Below the pieces are notes generated by a model, which was not told the origin of the DNA, did no database searches, and was given only the letters and a program-made list of their open reading frames with translations. DNA of 64,000 nt. It comes from Spinacia oleracea. Lineage: Eukaryota; Streptophyta; Magnoliopsida; Caryophyllales; Amaranthaceae. Positions 9,563 to 20,043 of this stretch are shown piece by piece. The number at the start of each line of letters is the position of its first letter. Positions within the stretch are counted from its first letter, which is position 1. Location of the stretch: assembly GCF_020520425.1 (NCBI RefSeq), contig NC_079487.1, positions 1,240,001 through 1,304,000 of the forward strand, written 5' to 3'. A program made the position numbers and the translations under genes.

Positions 9563-12412
9563 CCTTATTATTTTCATAATCTAAATTGCATGAACATGGT
9601 TAAATATTACAAATTTGCAAGAATTAAAAGGGGTGATTAATTTTCGTAATTGTTAATTAATTGCAAATTGCGTTTATTTAATTATATGTACGCAGTTTTT
9701 CGGCAGTTTCTTCATTACTCATCCGAATTGAGTGATTTTTGTGTCAATTCCGCATGTAAAAGGCATTCTAAAATTTTGACAAAAATAGTAATTTTCTGCC
9801 GAACCCAGAATTCTCAAATTCGAAGCCTAACTATGACTTTTCGAAGGTTTTAGTTTTTCGGATGCAAAATTTCGTAAATTTAAGATGTTAAATTAAATAT
9901 TTGCGATTCCTGTTGATAAATCTTGAATTTTTGATTGACCTACTGCATATGTTTAACAAGTTTGAATGCCTAGTCTTGTTAATTATGCAATCTAATTTGT
10001 AATTATGATTAATTTGTTGAAAATTAGAATAATTTAGAATTAATTTGATTTTCATAATTAATTGTAATTTAATTAGAAACCTATGATTAAAAACCACCAT
10101 AAAAATTGTAAATTTATGATAAATTTTAAATTTTTATGACCTAGACTTGAATCCATAACAATCGGAAATCAATTGGATAATAAATTTTCGATTTTTTCGC
10201 CCTAAAATTATGAAATTAATAATATTTATTAATTTGTCATTAATTTTAAATATAAATTTTAAATTTTTATGCGATTCGTTCAAATAACTTGCACGCACGA
10301 AGCAATGGACGCTTCGTGTTACCCTTAAGGGGTGTTGTATAATGCGGGCATGCGACGACGAGCAAGGGAGCTCGTCGCCCGTGCGGCACGAATGCAATGA
10401 GCAAGGGCGTAGTGCACGAGCGCAAGGCAGCAGCCCTGCCTTGTGTCGTGTGCCACGAGCAATGAACGTATGGGCATGGGCGAGGGGCGAGCCAAGGCAG
10501 TCGCGTGTGGGCAGCAAGCGAGCTGCGCCACAACGCGCGCTGCCTCGCACAAGTGCGCGCAGCCTCGCGCGCAGCGAGCGCAAGCTCGCGTGCCACGAGC
10601 GCTGCGCACAGCATCACTCGCGCGCACAGCGCGCGACGTCGCCCGCCCAGCGAGCGATGTCGCGCACCAGCGAGCGATGGCTCGCGCGCGCGCAGCGAGC
10701 GATCTCGCGCGCCAGCGAGCGATGGCTCGCGCGCACCAGCGAGCGATCTCGCGCGCCAGCGAGCGATCTCGCGCGCCAGCGAGCGAGCCAGCGCGCCCAG
10801 CGAGCGATCTCGCGCGCGCACTGCGAGCGATAGCTCGCGTGCGATGGGGCGCTGTGCGGAGGCTTGCGTTGGGACAGCAGCAGCTATGCTACGAGCGCAT
10901 GGGCTGCACGCACATGGCCAGCAATGGCTGTGTGCATACGGCCCATGGGCGTGCAACGCGTAGGGTGTTTGCGTTTCGATTAGATCGTTTTGAATGTTTA
11001 ATTTGAAAATTTCAGTTCACGTAATTTTAATTAATTTTAAAATTAATAATTTGAATTAATTTCTTGGATTTTAATTTTGAATATTATAATTATAATAAAT
11101 GGAATTTATTCTAATTATTTTACTAAAATTAAAATCATGAATTAATTTAAATGCGACTGAAATTAAATTAAATTTTTGGATTCAATTATAAATTTATATG
11201 AGCTTTAAATTTTAATTAAATTTGTATGTTTCCGGTTAGACTAGAAATACAATTTTATGTTTAAAATTAGTAAAGCATATGAATTTATTGGTTTGAGTGG
11301 GAGCGCTTTTTAGTCATAAACTCTTGATTAGGTCTACAAATCCTTAAGGTTAAAACAACTCGATTAGAATTAATAAGGACTGAATAATTGGTAGATTATT
11401 GGTGACCTTGATTAATTGCTGCAAATGTTTATATGATGCATAATGTGTTTTACTAACCAGCTATGTGGGCCATTCATGATAATGAATGGGTGAATGGTAT
11501 ATATTGTGTATGTACTGTTTTGCAGGTTATGAAGTGACTAGTATGGCCCAAATAGGATAGAAAATATGGTCTACGTACCATTAATTTGAATGTAATTGGT
11601 CTAAAGCACCAAAGTTATTTTTCAATTCAAATATGGTCTGCGTACCATCAAATAGTTGTAATTAGTTATAGCTTATCCTATTTGAAGAAAATGGTGCCTC
11701 CCACGGAGATTTTCAAGACGGACTTTGAAGTCAAAGCTTCAAGATGAAGTCGGGCCATACTAGATCACAAATATCTTATGCATGTTTTAAGTTATTTATT
11801 GCTTTAAATATGTCTTAAAATGCATGAGATCAAAAGCTTGATTATGTTGCATGATTAAGGATTTTAGTTCACTTAAAATCTAACCAACATAGTAAGAGCC
11901 TTAAGTTCCAAACTTAAAAATTGAGTTAAAAGGTGCCATGCCAAAATATACACTTGCTTGGATATCCTTTACATCAATCTAGTAATAGTTTTCGCTCAGC
12001 GAGGTGTTACTTATTGGTCCTAAAGGGGCAAGGTACACAAATAATTGTGAGTACATGTTAGTTTTGGTGAAACTCAACGATATAAGTAAGGAGTCCTTTT
12101 ATGTCGTGGCAAATTCGATAGGTTAACCTAATAAGTTCTTAGACGTACCTATCAACCAAGAATAGTTTCTAGACTATTAGCAAAAGGCTTTTGCTTACCT
12201 AAGATGTTCTAGGATTAAGTCGACAAACTGTGCTTAGTTCTTCAATGATTTTAGGATCTTGGAATCATTTTATTCACACCTGCCGGAACACATAACTTGA
12301 ATAAAATGCTTAATAAACATTGAATTATGCATGTATGCTAGAATTTAAGTTTATTAAGAGAAACTGTGAATGGTTATTTATTTGTTTATTCTTTTCAATT
12401 GTAGTTTTTAAT
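9563..12412 (+). other. Long leader of element A with a GC-rich block
   Basis: About 2.85 kb separate the primer-binding site from gag. Most is AT-rich and non-coding. It is interrupted by a very GC-rich block at 10330-10965. Frames of up to 229 codons in that block are low-complexity Arg/Ala/Ser sequence on both strands and are not credible proteins. Homologous leaders occur in elements B and C. A pyrimidine tract with CAATTGTAG ends about 8 bases before the gag ATG, a plausible splice acceptor. Confidence 0.75.
10620..10850 (+). repeat. GC-rich tandem repeats in the element A leader
   Basis: A unit of about 20-22 bp, like GCGAGCGATCTCGCGCGCCA, alternates with GCGAGCGATGGCTCGCGCGC. Each is nearly self-complementary (GCGAG...CTCGC), so the RNA could form strings of short hairpins. 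Element C has a shorter, more diverged version at about 31010-31170. Confidence 0.75.
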
Positions 12413-15400
12413 ATGGCAAACAACAATTCATTCAACATTCGATCAATTCTCGAAAAGGAGAAGTTGAACGGGAAAAACTTCCTTGACTGGCAAAGGAACT
12501 TGCAAATAGTTCTTATGCAGGAAGAAAAGGAGTATGTCCTAGATGAGGCGATGCCCGAAGCTCCAGGCGACGGGATCACTCAGGCAGCCCTCAATCGTTG
12601 GATTGATGCCAACAAGGATGTGAAATGTCTAATGCTCGCCACTATGAGTGCGGATCTGCAGAAAACGTTCATCAACTCAGATGCTTTCACAATCATCAGT
12701 GAGTTAAAGAACATGTTCCAAGATCTGGCTCGAGTCGAAAGATTCGAGACTCATAGGCAAATTCTTGAGACCAAGCTTAAGAAAGGCGAGCCCGTAAGTC
12801 CACATGTTCTCAAAATGATTGGACTCATTGAGAATATGAGTCGGCTGGATCAGCAATTTTCTCAGGAAATGGCTATAGACACCATCCTCCATTCTCTTCA
12901 TAGCGGGTATGATCAGTTCAAACTGAACTACAGTATGAATAGTCTGGACAAAACGCTCACTGAGCTTCACGGTATGCTGAAGACCGCTGAAAAGACGCTC
13001 AAAAGTGATAAGCAGGATGTGCTTATGGTGCGTGGGGGCAAGTTCAAGAAATCTGGAAAGAAGAGGAATGCTAAGAAAGGTGGCAACAAGGCCAGCCCAA
13101 CTAAGCAAACTGGCGCCAAATCTGCAAAGAGGAAGGTCAGTCAACCCACTTCTGAATCCGAATGCTTCTACTGCAAGAAGAAGGGGCATTGGAAGAGAGA
13201 TTGCTTGAAGCTAAAGGAAGATCAGAAGAACGGAACAGTCGTTCCATCTTCAGGTATTTTCGTTATAGACTGTATACTTGCTAATTCAACTTCTTGGGTA
13301 TTAGATACAGGTTGTGGCTCACACTTATGTTCCAATCCACAGGGACTAAGAAGAAGTAGAAAGTTAAGCAAGGGAGAAGTCGACCTACGAGTGGGAAATG
13401 GAGCACGGATTGCTGCATTAGCCGTAGGAACTTACTATTTGTCGTTGCCCTCCGGGCTAGTTTTGGAACTGGAAGAATGTTTCCATGTTCCAAGTCTTAC
13501 TAAAAACATCATTTCGGTTTCTTGCTTAGATGCTAAGGGATTTTCCTTTATAATAAAAGACAATAGTTGTTCGTTTTATTTTAAAGAGATGTTTTATGGA
13601 TCTGCTAGATTAGTCAATGGACTTTATTTATTAGATCACGACAAACAAGTATATAACATAAATACCAAAAAGGCCAAAAAGGATGATTCAGATCTCACCT
13701 ATCTGTGGCATTGTCGATTAGGCCATATAAACTTGAAACGCTTAGAAAGACTTCAAAGAGAAGGAATTCTAGAACCATTTGACTTAGAGGATTATGGTAA
13801 ATGCGAATCATGTTTACTTGGCAAAATGACAAAGCAACCTTTCTCTAAAGTTGGAGAAAGAGCAAATGAACTATTGGGTTTAATCCATACAGATGTATGT
13901 GGACCAATGAGTACAAATGCTAGAGGTGGTTTCAGCTACTTTATCACTTTCACTGATGACTTCAGTAGGTATGGTTATGTCTACCTAATGAAGCATAAGT
14001 CTGAATCCTTTGACAAATTCAAGGAATTTCAGAGTGAAGTAGAGAATCAATTAGGCAAGAAGATCAAGGCACTGCGGTCTGATAGAGGCGGTGAATATCT
14101 GAGCTATGAATTTGATGACCATCTGAAAGAATGTGGAATTCTATCAGAATTGACTCCTCCTGGAACACCACAATGGAACGGTGTGTCAGAACGGAGGAAC
14201 AGAACCTTGCTAGACATGGTCAGGTCAATGATGGGTCAGGCCGAACTTCCATTAGAATTTTGGGGACATGCACTAAATACAGCTGCACTCACTATAAACA
14301 GAGCTCCGTCTAAAGCTGTCGAAAAGACTCCATACGAATTATGGTTTGGAAAACCTCCAAATGTGTCTTTTCTTAAGATTTGGGGATGTAAAGTATACGT
14401 CAAACGATTAATTTCAGACAAACTTCATCCAAAATCTGACAAATGTATCCTTGTGGGCTATCCAAAGGAAACAAAGGGGTATTACTTCTACAATACATCT
14501 GAGAACAAAGTGTTTGTTGCTCGAGATGGTGTCTTTTTGGAGAAAGATCACATTTCCAAAATGACAAGTGGGAGAAAAGTAGACCTCGAAGAAATTCGAG
14601 TCGAACAACAAACTCTAGAGAATGCTCAAGATGACATTCAGGATGAAACTCAGAGATCTTTAGAAGAATCTGGTGAGAATCATGGTCAATCTAGAAATGT
14701 TACCCCGCGTAGATCGCAAAGATATAGATCTCAACCGGAAAGGTACTTAGGTATTTTGACGAACGAGAGCTATGACGTTCTATTACTTGAAAGTGATGAA
14801 CCTGCGACTTACAAGCAAGCTATGACGAGCCCTAGCTCCAAGCAATGGCAAGAAGCCATGCAATCTGAATTAGACTCCATGTCTGAAAACCAAGTATGGG
14901 ATTTGGTCGATTTGCCAGATGGCTACCAAGCCATTGGAAGCAAATGGGTTTTCAAACTGAAAAAGGACAAGGATGGGAAACTTGAAGTTTTCAAAGCCAG
15001 ATTGGTTGCAAAAGGTTACAGGCAAGTCCACGGTGTGGATTACGATGAAACCTTTTCACCAGTTGCAATGCTAAAGTCTATTCGAATAATGTTAGCAATC
15101 GCTGCATATTACGATTACGAAATATGGCAGATGGATGTCAAAACTGCTTTCTTAAACGGCGTTTTAACAGAAACTGTGTTTATGACACAGCCTGAAGGTT
15201 TTGAGGATCCAAAGAATGCTAAAAAGGTATGCAAGCTAAAGAAATCAATCTACGGATTGAAGCAGGCATCCAGGAGCTGGAATATACGTTTTGATGAAGC
15301 GGTCAGTGACTTTGGTTTCATCAAGAACGCAGACGAATCTTGTGTATACAAGAAGGTCAGTGGGAGCAAAATTGCTTTCCTAGTATTATATGTCGACGAC

Positions 15401-16378
15401 ATATTGCTTATCGGAAATGACATTCCTATGTTGAACTCTGTCAAGATTTGGCTTGGGAAATGTTTTTCGATGAAGGATCTAGGAGAAGCACAGTACATAT
15501 TGGGCATCAAGATTTACAGAGATAGATCTAAAAGGATGATTGGACTTAGTCAAAGCACTTATATCAATAAGGTGCTTGATAGGTTCAAGATGGCGGACTC
15601 CAAGCGAGGCTACCTACCCATGTCTCATGGAATGACTCTAAGCAAGACTCAGTGCCCAAAAACACTTGATGAGCGTAGACGAATGAATGGGATTCCATAT
15701 GCATCATTGATTGGTTCAATAATGTATGCTATGATATGTACACGCCCGGATGTTGCGTACGCACTCAGTGCTACGAGCAGATACCAGTCAGACCCAGGAG
15801 AGGCGCATTGGACTGCTGCCAAGAACATTCTGAAGTACCTGAAAAGGCACAAAGATGACTTCCTGGTCTATGGTGGAGATGATGAATTAATTGTTAAAGG
15901 CTATACGGACGCAAGTTTCCAAACCGACAAAGATGATTTCAGATCACAGTCTGGGTTTGTCTTCTGCCTCAACGGAGGAGCAGTAAGCTGGAAAAGTGCT
16001 AAGCAAAGCACCATTGCGGATTCTACAACTGAAGCGGAGTACATTGCTGCACATGAAGCAGCAAAGGAAGCTATATGGCTAAGGAAGTTCATAGGAGAAC
16101 TTGGTGTAGTCCCCTCCATTAAAGGACCAATAGCCCTGTATTGTGATAATAACGGAGCTATTGCACAGGCAAAAGAGCCTAGACACCACCAGAGAGTCAA
16201 GCATGTACTTCGTAGATTTCACCTTCTACGAGAGTTCGTTGAAAGAAAAGAAGTCGAGATAAGCAAAATTGGAACTGATGACAACATATCAGATCCATTA
16301 ACTAAACCTCTGCCGCAAGCGAAGCACAACTCGCACACTGCAGCTATGGGAATCAAGCATATTGGAGAATGGCTTTGA
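12413..16378 (+). CDS. Copia gag-pol polyprotein, intact (element A)
   Basis: The open frame starts at 12320, but the probable start is the Met at 12413 (MANNNSFNIRS), which matches the usual copia gag start; the preceding 31 codons are hydrophobic and atypical. Counting from 12320: gag (DWQRNLQIVL) to about 280; zinc knuckle CFYCKKKGHWKRDC at about 282-295; protease WVLDTGCGSH near 330; GAG-pre-integrase LWHCRLGH near 465; integrase with HTDVCGP, LRSDRGGEY and WNGVSERRN (D, D, E) at about 520-625; reverse transcriptase from about 865 with LYVDDILL near 1022; RNase H with YTDAS near 1195 and ADSTTEAEY near 1233. No stop or frameshift is seen. Gag and pol share one frame, so their ratio would need splicing or another mechanism. 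Confidence 0.96.
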   Translation: MANNNSFNIRSILEKEKLNGKNFLDWQRNLQIVLMQEEKEYVLDEAMPEAPGDGITQAALNRWIDANKDVKCLMLATMSADLQKTFINSDAFTIISELKNMFQDLARVERFETHRQILETKLKKGEPVSPHVLKMIGLIENMSRLDQQFSQEMAIDTILHSLHSGYDQFKLNYSMNSLDKTLTELHGMLKTAEKTLKSDKQDVLMVRGGKFKKSGKKRNAKKGGNKASPTKQTGAKSAKRKVSQPTSESECFYCKKKGHWKRDCLKLKEDQKNGTVVPSSGIFVIDCILANSTSWVLDTGCGSHLCSNPQGLRRSRKLSKGEVDLRVGNGARIAALAVGTYYLSLPSGLVLELEECFHVPSLTKNIISVSCLDAKGFSFIIKDNSCSFYFKEMFYGSARLVNGLYLLDHDKQVYNINTKKAKKDDSDLTYLWHCRLGHINLKRLERLQREGILEPFDLEDYGKCESCLLGKMTKQPFSKVGERANELLGLIHTDVCGPMSTNARGGFSYFITFTDDFSRYGYVYLMKHKSESFDKFKEFQSEVENQLGKKIKALRSDRGGEYLSYEFDDHLKECGILSELTPPGTPQWNGVSERRNRTLLDMVRSMMGQAELPLEFWGHALNTAALTINRAPSKAVEKTPYELWFGKPPNVSFLKIWGCKVYVKRLISDKLHPKSDKCILVGYPKETKGYYFYNTSENKVFVARDGVFLEKDHISKMTSGRKVDLEEIRVEQQTLENAQDDIQDETQRSLEESGENHGQSRNVTPRRSQRYRSQPERYLGILTNESYDVLLLESDEPATYKQAMTSPSSKQWQEAMQSELDSMSENQVWDLVDLPDGYQAIGSKWVFKLKKDKDGKLEVFKARLVAKGYRQVHGVDYDETFSPVAMLKSIRIMLAIAAYYDYEIWQMDVKTAFLNGVLTETVFMTQPEGFEDPKNAKKVCKLKKSIYGLKQASRSWNIRFDEAVSDFGFIKNADESCVYKKVSGSKIAFLVLYVDDILLIGNDIPMLNSVKIWLGKCFSMKDLGEAQYILGIKIYRDRSKRMIGLSQSTYINKVLDRFKMADSKRGYLPMSHGMTLSKTQCPKTLDERRRMNGIPYASLIGSIMYAMICTRPDVAYALSATSRYQSDPGEAHWTAAKNILKYLKRHKDDFLVYGGDDELIVKGYTDASFQTDKDDFRSQSGFVFCLNGGAVSWKSAKQSTIADSTTEAEYIAAHEAAKEAIWLRKFIGELGVVPSIKGPIALYCDNNGAIAQAKEPRHHQRVKHVLRRFHLLREFVERKEVEISKIGTDDNISDPLTKPLPQAKHNSHTAAMGIKHIGEWL

Positions 16379-17225
16379 TGTCTCTGTTTAATGTTTTAAA
16401 GTTTTAGAGTTTAAATCTTTGTAAAACATTATTGGTTAATCATTCACAATAAATGAAAGAAATTCATTTTTCCATTTAATTTGTGGTTTATTAAATGATG
16501 AGTCCCTTCAACTTGACGATATATTCAAGATAGACTGTCAGGACCAGTCCTGTGACTAAGAAATGTCTATCAAGTGAACTTGAATGTCAAAGGTTGAAAA
16601 TGGTCCCTAATTGGAGTTTTCTATAAAATTGGACGCATAGAAAACGTTAGACGATTAGAGTGCAAGATGACTAGTAGTTCTGTTTCTTGAACTATGTGGA
16701 CATGGCAATGTCATAATCATTTGCATAGATACTTACTTTGGGAAGACTAGTATCGGACAAGACCTATGAAACTTTACTGTAAGAGATGAAAATCTGTCAT
16801 AAGTAAATTTCATTAAATTATTAGACACTAAATCCTCAATACCTGAGTGATTTGAGATTACTTGTTTGAGAACTGGTTGCTTTGACGTTGACCAACCGTC
16901 GCACCGTAAAAGGAGGCTATAAAGGCAACGCTCAGGTAATCACCTATCAAACGAAGTCTAATCTCAAGATCGCAAGATTGGGATTGTCCTCCCATAAATC
17001 GGGATGAGATGCTTAAAAGTTGTACAAGGCCACTCGGAGAGCTAGAAACTGTGAAATGCATGGCCGTGCTCGGATGAATCATAGGCTATGATTATCTGTT
17101 TATTTGATCAGTTGAACTCTGAAACCGAGGAACACCTCTGGACATAATAAGGATGACAACTCTTACCTTATGTTCAAGAGCAAGCATCGAGCGACAAAGG
17201 AATTAGGAAATGCACACTTGTCCCT
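16379..17225 (+). other. 3' untranslated part of element A
   Basis: About 850 bp lie between the pol stop and the polypurine tract. They are non-coding. The counterpart in element C (36701-37548) is nearly the same, and element B has it inverted at about 20038-20780. Conservation in the decayed element B suggests a role in replication or RNA ending, or common recent origin. Confidence 0.6.
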
Positions 17226-17242
17226 AAGGACAAGTGGGAGAC
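17215..17242 (+). other. Polypurine tract and overlapping hairpin, element A
   Basis: AAGGACAAGTGGGAGAC (17226-17242) directly precedes the 3' LTR and is the plus-strand primer site. Its 5' half is the right arm of a perfect 9-bp hairpin: CACTTGTCC (17215-17223), a 4-base loop, then GGACAAGTG (17228-17236). Confidence 0.8.
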
Positions 17243-18583
17243 TGAAGGAAATAATGCCCTTGGTCCAAGTATGCATTCTATGTTAAGTCTAATAAATGCG
17301 GTTCAGTATTAATTAACAAGTTAATAATTCAGTGAGATCAAGTGAGCTGAATGCCTAGCTAGAGGCCGCTTCAGTTCAAGTGGAATTAATGATATTAATC
17401 CACAGCTTACTCTTGACTGAACCCGTAGGGTCACACAAATAGTACGTAAACGGATCAAGTATTTAATGGCATTAAATACTCCATCTATGAATATTCGGAA
17501 CCGACGGATCTTGGTTTCAGTGGGAGCTAAGATCGTCACAGGCAAGAAATGAATACTCCGGAAACGATGATATTGCCGGAAACGGAAATATGGATCGTAT
17601 CGGAAATATGAATATTATCCGAGTCGTAGATGTTACCGGAAACGGAAACATGGTACGTATCGGAAAATATTATTGGAAATGGAAATATTACCAGAATCGG
17701 AAATATTGCCGGAAACGGAAATATTGTCAGAATCGGAAATATTGCCGGAATCGGAAAATAATTCCGGAAACGGAAATATTAAATATTTGTTCGAAACGGA
17801 AATTAATTCCGGAATCGGAAATATTAAATATTGTTCGTATCGGAAATAGATTCCGGAAATGGAAATTTAATCGGAAGCGTATCGTACGAATTAGCATCGG
17901 ACGAGGCCTGCCGGACGAAGGCCCAGCACGAAGCCAGGCCGTCGCCCAGCAAGCACGCACGCCACAAGCCCAGCGCGCGCCAAGGCCACGGATGCGTGGG
18001 CCTTGCTGCGTGGGCTGCAGCTCGCACGCATGGGCAGTCCTTGTGGCTGCCGTGTGTGTGTGAGTTTGTGCTCATGCGTGATTCCTGAATCAGCAAGAGT
18101 CAGTGTATGATTAAATGTCTATTCCTAATTGGATAAAATTAATTAAATAGAATTCATGTAGGATTCTAATTCCAATTAATTCGCATCCTACTAGGATTAC
18201 GATTCCTTTTCCATAACTCTATAAATAAAGGCCTAGGGGTCAAAATTTATAGACAAGTTTCAAAGTATTCAAAAGTGAGTTTTTGAGAGAAAATCAAACA
18301 CACATCTTGCTCAAAAGTGCCGAAATTTTCTAGTACCTTAAGGGCGATTCTAGTTGGTCAATCTTAAGGCGGATCCGGACGTGCTGTGGACTATCTACGG
18401 AGGGACGACACTTGGAGTCCTAAAAGACTTGTTCTTGTTCGGTTCGGGCGCAGCTAGGGAGGGCACGCAACAAAGAGTATGCATCTAATTATGCTATATG
18501 ATTATGTGTAAATAATATGTTTCCTGGGTTAATGGTTGTTTCCGCATGATCTATGTAAATGTCATATGTATCATAACCTAACA
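17243..18583 (+). repeat. 3' LTR of element A
   Basis: Same length and, by eye, same sequence as the 5' LTR, with the TATA box at 18220-18227. It is followed directly by the CTCCA duplication and the LINE. The LTR points its U3-R promoter toward the LINE remnant. Confidence 0.95.
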
Positions 18584-19372
18584 CTCCAGCCCTTGTCTCA
18601 CCGCACAAGCCACGGCACTCCCATCACAGCCCCGTACCACAGCCCCCAGCCCCGTGCCCGCCTCTCCCAACAAGCCTGCGTCTGTGTTCACCTTATGCCA
18701 GCCCGCATTCGGTTTGGCCCACCCATCAGCACTAACCACTCCTCCCCCTCCCTTATGCGAACACTGCTTTACCCACTCCTCAAAGAACTCGCTATAGGAC
18801 TTAGATGTGTACCGTACCGTGCTAGCCGGATCAACCGTGAGTCCTTCCATGACCACCTTGTTCCTCGCACCCAAAATCGCCCAACACAACGTTACCATCT
18901 CCTCCATCTCCTCCTTCTTCAACCTTGCAAAGCAGATTTCCCACCAATCCAAGAGTGACCCACATCGCCATTCAAGAGTGCGTTCAAACTCCGAACCCAT
19001 CCACGTCGCTGTAGCTAGTGGGCAATCCCGAACCGCGTGTAGCGTCGTCTCATCCACACGGGAACACACATCGCACACCGTATCAATACTCGACACCCGC
19101 TTGTTGAGGCCCACCCGTGTCGGCAATGCATCCTGACACGCTCTCCATACAAAGAGCTTAACTCGAGGCAAAACCCGGAGCTGCCACACCTTTTTCCATA
19201 GGTCCCGCGGGCTTAATGCCCCACACACTTCCCTGCACCACTCGTCACTGGCCAGTGCCCTGTAGGCCGACCGAACCGAATACTCTCCATTATTTTCGAG
19301 TTCCCAACATGAATATATTTTTCTTAGAGTATAGATCATAAAAAATAAACAAAGTAGATTATATGAATAGTA

Positions 19373-20020
19373 TGTTAGGTTATGATACATATGAATAAAC
19401 ATAAATCATGCGGAAAAACCATAAAGCCAGGAAACATATTATTAACACATAATCATTTAGCATAATTCAGATGCATACACTTTGTAGCGTGCCCTCCCTA
19501 GCTGCGCCCGAACCGAACAAGAACAAGAACAAGTCTTTAGGACTCCAAGTGTCGTCCCTCCGTAGATAGTCCACAGCACGTCCGGATCCGCCTTAAGCTT
19601 GACCAACTAGAATCGCCCTTAAGGTACTATAGATTTCGGCTAATAGGGCAAGTGTTTGTGGCTGATTTTTGCTTAAAAATCTTACCTTTGAATACTTGAA
19701 TCTTACCTTTGAATACTTGCCTTTGACGATCTCAGCTCCCACTGAAACCAAGATCCGTCGATTCCGAATATCCATAGATGGAGTATTTAATTCCATTAAC
19801 TACTTGATCCATTTACGTACTATTTGTGTGACCCTACGGGTTCAGTCAAGAGTAAGTTGTGGATTAATATCATTAATTCCACTTGAACTGAAGCGGCCTC
19901 TAGCTAGGCATTCAGCTCACTTGATCTCACTGAATTTATTAACTTGTCAATTAATACTGAACCGCATTTATTAGACTTAACATTAAATGCATACTTGGAC
20001 CAAGGGAATTATTTCCTTCA
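19373..20020 (-). repeat. 3' LTR of element B
   Basis: 648 bp; plus-strand text starts TGTTAGG and ends TTCCTTCA. It shares the conserved R/U5 stretch with A and C but has no CGGAAA array. A small GAACAA repeat makes it a few bases longer than the other LTR. Confidence 0.9.
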
Positions 20021-20043
20021 GTCTCCCACTTGTCCTTAGGGAC
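20021..20043 (-). other. Polypurine tract and hairpin of element B
   Basis: The complement of GTCTCCCACTTGTCCTT gives AAGGACAAGTGGGAGAC, identical to element A. The hairpin CACTTGTCC / GGACAAG is kept, with a slightly changed loop. Confidence 0.75.

Larger units (their letters stand above)
8207..18583 (+). mobile_element. Complete Ty1/copia LTR retrotransposon (element A), 10,377 bp
   Basis: LTRs at 8207-9547 and 17243-18583, each 1341 bp, look identical by eye. They start TGAAGG and end CTAACA. The 5-bp duplication CTCCA is exact at 8202-8206 and 18584-18588. Order of parts: LTR, primer-binding site, long leader, gag-pol in copia order (gag, protease, integrase, reverse transcriptase, RNase H), 3' untranslated part, polypurine tract, LTR. 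Identical LTRs and an intact reading frame point to a very recent insertion. It lies inside the RNase H region of a LINE. The pol sequence suggests the Angela/BARE or Tork side of Ty1/copia, but that needs a tree. Confidence 0.95.
7907..19306 (-). mobile_element. 5'-truncated LINE (zf-RVT and RNase H part of ORF2), split by copia A
   Basis: Two pieces, 18584-19306 and 7907-8206, read on the minus strand as one ORF2 C-terminus. The first gives a reverse-transcriptase-associated zinc-binding region (WKKVWQLRVLPRVKLFVWRA, then CDVCSRVDETTLHAVRDCP) and the start of an RNase H domain (NTDAGLLGEAGTG). The second gives the rest of the RNase H domain (AEAQAIKLGLEL, VVVESDSL). The D, E and D active-site positions are present. 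The frame stays open across the insertion point when copia A and one CTCCA copy are ignored. The 3' end has an A tail, seen as T at 7909-7922. A 10-bp duplication ACATGAATAT lies at 7897-7906 and 19307-19316. Most of ORF2 is missing, as is usual for LINE insertions. Confidence 0.88.

Noticed and set aside
10267..11006. Long Arg/Ala/Ser-rich frames on both strands of the leader GC-rich block (up to 229 codons)
   Set aside because: High GC removes stop codons in all frames. The peptides are low complexity and differ between element copies.
12320..12412. Upstream in-frame extension of copia gag
   Set aside because: The first 31 codons are hydrophobic and lie across a likely splice acceptor. MANNNSF at 12413 matches the usual gag start.
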